Shown piece after piece: positions 58,524 through 64,000 of a stretch of 64,000 nucleotides of DNA. Position 1 is the stretch's first letter; each line of letters starts with the position of its first letter. The translations under genes were made by a program, and so were the position numbers. Under the pieces are notes generated by a model. The model saw only the letters and a list, made by a program, of their open reading frames with translations. It made no database searches and was not told where the DNA came from. Origin of the DNA: Streptococcus pacificus (GTDB lineage: Bacteria > Bacillota > Bacilli > Lactobacillales > Streptococcaceae); the NCBI RefSeq assembly GCF_016481305.1, contig NZ_JAENBO010000001.1:124001-188000 (forward strand). Reading direction: 5' to 3'.

Positions 58524-60008
58524 ATGGCAAGAAAAAGAGATATTGGCTTGACCCACCATGAAGAACTGCGCTATCAGTACCTCTTAAAAAATATTCATTA
58601 TTTAAATCAAAGAGAAGAAGAGGAATTTAATTATCTTCATAGTAAATTCCAAACTTATAGAGCACAAAGTGGCAGTTCTAATCAATTTACACAGGAACGT
58701 CAAGCACCACAACGAACATCAAGAAGAAGACAAGACGCCTACAGACCTTCTGAGTATGATAGGAGTTCTCAGTACGCTAGACAAAGACATTTCGAGCAAG
58801 ATGACTATAATCAATACGATGATTATGACAATGATAATCATTACGATAGTTATGAGGATGTTGAAGATGATAACTACGTGATTGATGGCTTACCCAAATA
58901 TCGCGCCAGTGAAAAGAGACGCTCAAGAAAACAAAAGCGACTTGTACAACGGGATATGGTTGAACCTACTGCACCACTTGCTAAGAAAAAACCAAGGAGA
59001 CGTCGTTTTCGTTTTAAGACCTTTCTTAAACTCCTTTTAGCCCTCATTTTTTTAACTTTTATCGGCATGGTCATCATGTTTTTTAAAGGCATGAATGATG
59101 TCTCTTCTGATAGTGCCAACTTTAGTCCTGCAGTAGAAGAATTTTTTGATGGGCAGGACACTTTTGATGGTACCAATATCTTAGTTTTAGGTAGTGATAG
59201 ACGTGTTAGTCAAGGGTCTGATGAAGCAAGAACCGACACGATTATGGTGGTTAATATTGGTAATGAATCAGGTCAGGTTAAGATGGTCAGCTTCATGCGT
59301 GATATTTTGGTCAATATTGAAGGCGTTAGCTATGATGACTATAGTTATGATAGCAAGCTCAATTCAGCTTTTGCGATTGGTGAACAAAATGACAATCAAG
59401 GTGCTGAGTTTATGCGTCAGACGCTCAAACGTAATTTTGATATTGATATCAAATATTATGTCATGATTGACTTTGAAACCTTCGCAGAAGCGATTGACAC
59501 GCTCTTTCCTAATGGTGTTGCCATCGATGCTCAATTTTCTACTATTAATGGTGAAGTCGTTGAGTCTGTTGATGTGCCTGATGATTTAAGGATGGAAAAT
59601 GGAATTGTTCCAGACCAGACGATTGCTGTTGGAAAACAACGGATGGACGGTAGAACCCTCCTCAACTATGCCCGTTTTCGTAAAGATGATGAAGGGGATT
59701 TTGGGAGAACGAAACGTCAGCAACAAGTGATGGCTGCTGTCATAGACCAAATCAAAGATCCGACGAAACTATTTACAGGGTCTGCTGCCATAGGAAAAAT
59801 CTATGCCCTCACCTCAACCAATGTCTCTTATCCTTTCCTTATTAGTAATGGTCTATCTGTTGTGACTAGTGGTAAGGAAGGCATCCAACAAGAAACCATA
59901 CCTGAGTTTGGAGATTGGATTGACGACTATGACATGTATGGGGGCCAAGGCTTAGCCATTGATTTTGATAAGTACCAAAATCGTCTTTCTGAATTAGGTT
60001 TACGATAA
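58524..60008 (+). CDS. LytR-CpsA-Psr family wall polymer ligase
   Basis: 494 residues. A long cytoplasmic part (1-165) is charged, rich in Asp/Tyr/Asn (58780-58880 codes YNQYDDYDNDNHYDSYED). Then KKKPRRRRFRFK, one membrane helix (about 168-190) and an LCP domain: NILVLGSDRR, ARTDTIMVVNI, MVSFMRDILV and the GRTLLNYARFRKDDEGDFGR motif with Arg residues for pyrophosphate. LCP enzymes attach teichoic acids or glycopolymers to peptidoglycan; this is the psr/BrpA position beside aroK. It ends in a terminator. Confidence 0.92.
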   Translation: MARKRDIGLTHHEELRYQYLLKNIHYLNQREEEEFNYLHSKFQTYRAQSGSSNQFTQERQAPQRTSRRRQDAYRPSEYDRSSQYARQRHFEQDDYNQYDDYDNDNHYDSYEDVEDDNYVIDGLPKYRASEKRRSRKQKRLVQRDMVEPTAPLAKKKPRRRRFRFKTFLKLLLALIFLTFIGMVIMFFKGMNDVSSDSANFSPAVEEFFDGQDTFDGTNILVLGSDRRVSQGSDEARTDTIMVVNIGNESGQVKMVSFMRDILVNIEGVSYDDYSYDSKLNSAFAIGEQNDNQGAEFMRQTLKRNFDIDIKYYVMIDFETFAEAIDTLFPNGVAIDAQFSTINGEVVESVDVPDDLRMENGIVPDQTIAVGKQRMDGRTLLNYARFRKDDEGDFGRTKRQQQVMAAVIDQIKDPTKLFTGSAAIGKIYALTSTNVSYPFLISNGLSVVTSGKEGIQQETIPEFGDWIDDYDMYGGQGLAIDFDKYQNRLSELGLR

Positions 60009-60013
60009 TATGA

Positions 60014-60045
60014 TATAATAGAGTGGCTTGCCACTCTTTTTTTTT
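60014..60045 (+). terminator. Terminator of the LCP gene, with a -10 of the next gene
   Basis: GAGTGGC-TT-GCCACTC followed by nine T residues (60021-60045). An extended -10, TGATATAAT, at 60011-60019 may start the rumA transcript here. Confidence 0.85.
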
Positions 60046-60067
60046 GTGGAATGAAAGAAATGCTTAA

Positions 60068-61441
<1,374 letters not shown>

Positions 61442-61757
61442 AATTTAAAAAAATAAACTTTAAATGATTGATGTATTATGGAAAAGGAATCTGTTAATGA
61501 TTATGTGTATCGTTGTTGGGAATGTATCATTGTTTCAAAAGGATTTTTCAATAGGCATGGAAGCATTCATATTACGATTCTTGTTAAGCTAACATGGAAT
61601 ACCGATGGTTGGATTCATAATTATAGCTTTTTTACGAGATATCAACGCAGCAATAAAATCAATTTTAAAAATTTTATAAAAATGGTTACCAAAGGCGATA
61701 GGAGAAAAATCTATCGTCTTTTTCTTTGCAAATATTTAAGGAGGGAGGTGATTTTAT
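61442..61757 (+). other. Element end region, no convincing gene, with a leader hairpin
   Basis: 316 bases without a supported gene. A 96-codon frame (61478-61768) has no ribosome site and crosses a hairpin at 61694-61725 (GGCGATAG with CTATCGTC, then TTTTT), so it is not called. The hairpin may be a terminator or leader element for repA. AGGAGGGAGGTGAT follows at 61738-61753. Confidence 0.5.
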
Positions 61758-61949
61758 ATGGACTTTGACTATTTCAATAATCGTGAAGCAGAACGATTTA
61801 ATTTTTTGAAAGTGCCAGAGGTATTGGTGGACGGAGAAGAATTTAAAGGACTGTCTGCTGAAGCAATTATTTATTTTATGCTTTTGAAACGAACAGGAAT
61901 CTCATTTAATAATAATCGGTTAGATAAGGAAAGTAGAGTATTCCTATGA
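61758..61949 (+). pseudogene. Truncated RepA_N replication initiator
   Basis: 63 residues. MDFDYFNNREAERFNFLKVP and the following GEEFKGLSAEAIIYFMLLKR fit the N-terminus of RepA_N initiators of plasmids and Tn1549-type conjugative elements (about 300 residues). The reading frame stops at SRVFL where family members continue into the DNA-binding domain. A very strong ribosome site is kept. Sequence past the stop does not continue RepA in any frame, so a deletion has joined it to unrelated DNA near 61930-61945. The product could not start replication; a residual DNA-binding fragment is possible. Confidence 0.75.
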
Positions 61950-62307
61950 TCCTGAAACAGAGCATATCAAAGATGGACATTCATACTGTAAAGAGTGTCA
62001 TGAAAAAAATGACACAATAAATTTACTTTATGAGGTATTTGATTATATGATTGATGATTTGATGGATCAGGGACAGATAAAAAATCTGCCATATGTTCAG
62101 GAAGAAAAGGATATTCTTATCAATATAGTGGGAAATATCGTTGGAGAGGTCGATGTAGCTCTCCGGAAAAAAAGGAATGGAGAAGTCTTTAAGGTGGCGA
62201 ATTTTTCTGTAGTATTTAAAGATAACGAAGGAAATAAGATGTGTCATCATTGCTCGGCTTATGGAGAAAAAAGTGATATTCCAAAGGACTTTAAGCAAGG
62301 AGCATAG
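61924..62307 (+). pseudogene. 5'-truncated Cys-rich gene fragment
   Basis: An open frame without a start until ATG 62047 runs from 61924 to a TAG. It codes for SYDPETEHIKDGHSYCKECH, DYMIDDLMDQGQIKNLPYVQ, and ends CHHCSAYGEKSDIPKDFKQ. Two CxxC knuckles (CKEC, CHHC) suggest a zinc site. The family is not recognised. The lack of a start and its abutment to the repA remnant indicate a deletion product; a shorter protein of 86 residues from 62047 is possible but has no clear ribosome site. Confidence 0.55.
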
Positions 62308-62353
62308 CAATGTAAGGATACTATTTTCAAAGCTCTTAAAAGTAAAATAACAG

Positions 62354-62629
62354 ATGAAAAGTCAAGATAAAAGTCAAGAGATTGCTAAACTCAAAAGTGA
62401 GATAACAGAAAGAGAAAAAGATTTATATTATGCAGATTCATGGGAACAATCCGGACAAATTTGAGCAGATATTGAGAGAATGGAAGCTAAATTAAATTCT
62501 TTAATCCACTCTGAAAAAGGTCAAGAAAATGGTAAAAAATCCATAATAGGTGCTATAAAAGAATATCAGGCAGAAGATAAGCAAAAGCCTAAAGAAAAGA
62601 AAGACACAAGCAAAGAAGCTGAGAGATAA
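62354..62629 (+). pseudogene. Coiled-coil gene fragment with an in-frame stop
   Basis: ATG 62354 opens a helical, Lys/Glu-rich frame: KSQDKSQEIAKLKSEITERE, then YYADSWEQSGQI, interrupted by TGA (62462-62464), and continuing ADIERMEAKLNSLIHSEKGQ to TAA 62627. One base change (CGA to TGA) would explain the stop. A related frame just upstream (FKALKSKITDEKSR) suggests a second lesion by frameshift. It looks like the C-terminus of an element-borne coiled-coil protein, such as a relaxase tail; that identity is a guess. Confidence 0.55.
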
Positions 62630-62635
62630 TATTAT

Positions 62636-62673
62636 AGTCGGTGTGGTCTTAGGACTGCACCGACTCTTTTTTT
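62636..62673 (+). terminator. Terminator after the fragments
   Basis: AGTCGGTG and CACCGACT arms around 14 bases, then CTTTTTTT. It separates the decayed stretch from the intact XRE-methyltransferase unit. Confidence 0.85.
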
Positions 62674-62734
62674 GCTTTTAGAAAGAAAAATGTTTGCGCA
62701 AAAGGAAGTTTGTGATGAAAAAAGTGAATAAATA

Positions 62735-62743
62735 TGATATAAT
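62735..62743 (+). promoter_or_regulatory. Extended -10 promoter of the XRE-methyltransferase unit
   Basis: TGATATAAT (TGN-TATAAT) 35 bases before the XRE start; no good -35. Confidence 0.55.
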
Positions 62744-62777
62744 AATAAAAAAAGATTATGAAGATGGGAGGTTAGTT

Positions 62778-62993
62778 ATGTCGAAAATAAGTTATAAAAA
62801 GCTATTTAAAAAAATGATAGATTTAGATATGAAAAATTCTGAGTTAATGGAAAAGGCAGAAGTTAGTCGAAGTACTTTTTATAAAATGAAGAACAGTGAA
62901 AATATTACTACTGATGTGATTATCAGAATATGCGATAGTTTGAATTGCGGTATAAATGAAATCATGGAGTTGGTGGATGATGAAAATAATTGA
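62778..62993 (+). CDS. Small XRE-family (Cro-like) regulator
   Basis: 71 residues from ATG 62778, with GGGAGG 7 bases upstream; longer frames lack a ribosome site. The helix-turn-helix covers about residues 18-45 (MKNSELMEKAEVSRSTFYKM), followed by ITTDVIIRICDSLNCGINEIMEL, as in the minimal Cro/C1 (YozG-like) type. It overlaps the methyltransferase by 14 bases, so it is coupled and probably controls the restriction-modification unit. Such controllers delay nuclease synthesis on entry to a new host; here that is inference. Confidence 0.88.
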   Translation: MSKISYKKLFKKMIDLDMKNSELMEKAEVSRSTFYKMKNSENITTDVIIRICDSLNCGINEIMELVDDENN

Positions 62994-64000
62994 TTATGTA
63001 ATAGAATCGACAAATAAATACATTGAACAGATGCCAAAAGAAATTCGCAAGAAAAATGGGCAATTTTTCACAAGCAAAGAAACAGCTCTTTTTATGGCAT
63101 CATTATTTGATTTATCAGCGTTTTCAAAAGAAATTTCTATACTTGATCCGGGAGCGGGTTCAGGGATACTGACGGCAGCTCTTATTCAAAGAATTATTGA
63201 TACTGATAAGATTAAAAAAATAAAAATAACTTGTTATGAAACCAATGATGACATTTTAGAACTCTTAAATGCAAATTTAGCATGGATAAGTGAGAATACA
63301 TCGCTAAAAATTGAATACAAAGTGATTAAAGATAATTACATAACAAGTCAAACGCTTGAATATAACAATATGCTGGGTGCATGTACTGAACCTGAAAAAT
63401 ACGATGTAATTATAGGAAATCCACCTTATTTAAAGATTGGGAAAATGGCTAATGAAGCTTTATCTATGCCTGATGTTTGCTATGGATCGCCGAACTTGTA
63501 TTTTCTTTTTATGGAGATGGCAAGTTTTAATTTAGTTGATAATGGAGAATTGGTATTCATTGTTCCAAGATCATGGACTTCTGGAGCTTATTTTAAAAAG
63601 TTTCGTGAGAAGTTTTTGAGCGAAGTGGCTTTAAAACATATTCATTTATTTGTAAGCAGGGATAAAGTTTTTGATAAAGAGTCTGTTTTGCAAGAAACCA
63701 TAATTATTAAGGCTACGAAAGAAACAATTAAGTCTAAGAATATTATTATAACAACAACAAACACTAATTTTGATTTCGATAGCAAGACTGTTTTTAAAGC
63801 TCCTTATGATATGGTTGTTTCTGGAGAACATAAATATGTTTTTTTGATAACTGATAAAGAAGAAGCCAATACGATTGAAAAAGTAAATGAATGGAAAGAC
63901 ACCCTACCAACCCTTGGTTTAAAAATGAAAACAGGCTTGACAGTTGATTTTAGAAATCGAGAAGCTCTAAGAGATGATGCGGTGGAAAAAGCAGTTCCCT
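62980..64000 (+). CDS. N6-adenine DNA methyltransferase, Eco57I/PstI type (partial)
   Basis: The frame is open from ATG 62980 to the end of the window (340 residues; the rest lies beyond). Motif X-like NGQFFTSKETALFMA, motif I LDPGAGSGILTAAL, and motif IV IIGNPPYLKIG (NPPY) give a gamma-class adenine methyltransferase; a long target-recognition part follows. Methylases of this type commonly stand with a BsuBI/PstI-type endonuclease, expected just downstream. The recognition site cannot be told from this sequence. It starts inside the XRE gene and is part of the imported segment after rumA. Confidence 0.92.
   Translation, partial: MKIIDYVIESTNKYIEQMPKEIRKKNGQFFTSKETALFMASLFDLSAFSKEISILDPGAGSGILTAALIQRIIDTDKIKKIKITCYETNDDILELLNANLAWISENTSLKIEYKVIKDNYITSQTLEYNNMLGACTEPEKYDVIIGNPPYLKIGKMANEALSMPDVCYGSPNLYFLFMEMASFNLVDNGELVFIVPRSWTSGAYFKKFREKFLSEVALKHIHLFVSRDKVFDKESVLQETIIIKATKETIKSKNIIITTTNTNFDFDSKTVFKAPYDMVVSGEHKYVFLITDKEEANTIEKVNEWKDTLPTLGLKMKTGLTVDFRNREALRDDAVEKAVP

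Noticed and set aside
61478..61768. 96-codon frame after rumA
   Set aside because: No Shine-Dalgarno, unnatural composition, and it runs through a hairpin with a T run into the repA start.

Overview
The window looks like the chromosome of a low-GC, pyogenic-type Streptococcus. The order murE-ytgP-upp-clpP, ppc-ftsW-(insert)-tuf-tpiA, prfB-ftsE-ftsX and the aroDEBC/aroAK block ending in a psr-type LCP gene are streptococcal, as are the MurM/MurN pair and the Lys-type MurE. A leucine/isoleucine/valine (liv) ABC system and a bioY argue against S. pyogenes itself; a relative such as S. uberis, S. parauberis or S. iniae is possible, but the species cannot be fixed from this sequence alone.

Layout. 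1-7.4 kb: the tail of a DUF948 gene, a YtxH protein, two U32 peptidase-family genes (tRNA hydroxylation type), small proteins, bioY under a BirA-like operator, lysS and a HAD phosphatase. 7.4-13.4 kb (minus strand): histidine phosphatase, YbaK, DUF368, thiT behind a TPP riboswitch, an anchored GH25 muramidase, glutathione peroxidase and PepF. 13.5-21.5 kb: ppc, ftsW, an ECF sigma/anti-sigma pair, tuf and tpiA. 21.5-26.2 kb (minus): murN, murM, a Cof phosphatase and an HD-domain hydrolase. 26.3-34.8 kb: a DUF1934 protein, a P-type cation ATPase behind a manganese (yybP-ykoY) riboswitch, and a large LPxTG-anchored pullulanase with seven 20-residue repeats. 35.3-48.6 kb: prfB with its programmed frameshift, ftsEX, a metallo-beta-lactamase-fold hydrolase, murE, the lipid II flippase ytgP, upp, clpP with a CtsR box, ylbG and the livJHMGF operon with CodY boxes. 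48.7-61.4 kb: ltaS, an rRNA methyltransferase leading a shikimate operon (aroD, E, B, C), a UPF0342 gene, aroA, aroK, an LCP wall ligase and a 23S rRNA uracil methyltransferase (rumA).

61.4-64 kb is an accessory region. The 3' end of rumA is a known integration site for streptococcal conjugative elements, and it is followed at once by a truncated RepA_N replication gene, two broken fragments, and then an intact small XRE regulator overlapping an N6-adenine DNA methyltransferase that runs off the window. This looks like a decayed element end carrying a restriction-modification module.

The most interesting signals outside the expected gene content are: an ECF sigma/anti-sigma operon with its own ECF-type promoter and no normal start codon at the proper distance from its Shine-Dalgarno sequence; a thiT leader in which the aptamer's 5' strand and the Shine-Dalgarno hairpin compete for one segment; five genes whose -10 element lies 6-7 nt before the start codon (leaderless candidates); loss of tyrA and pheA from the aromatic cluster; and a structured, possibly mobile, intergenic element before prfB. 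No tRNA, rRNA or CRISPR array was seen.
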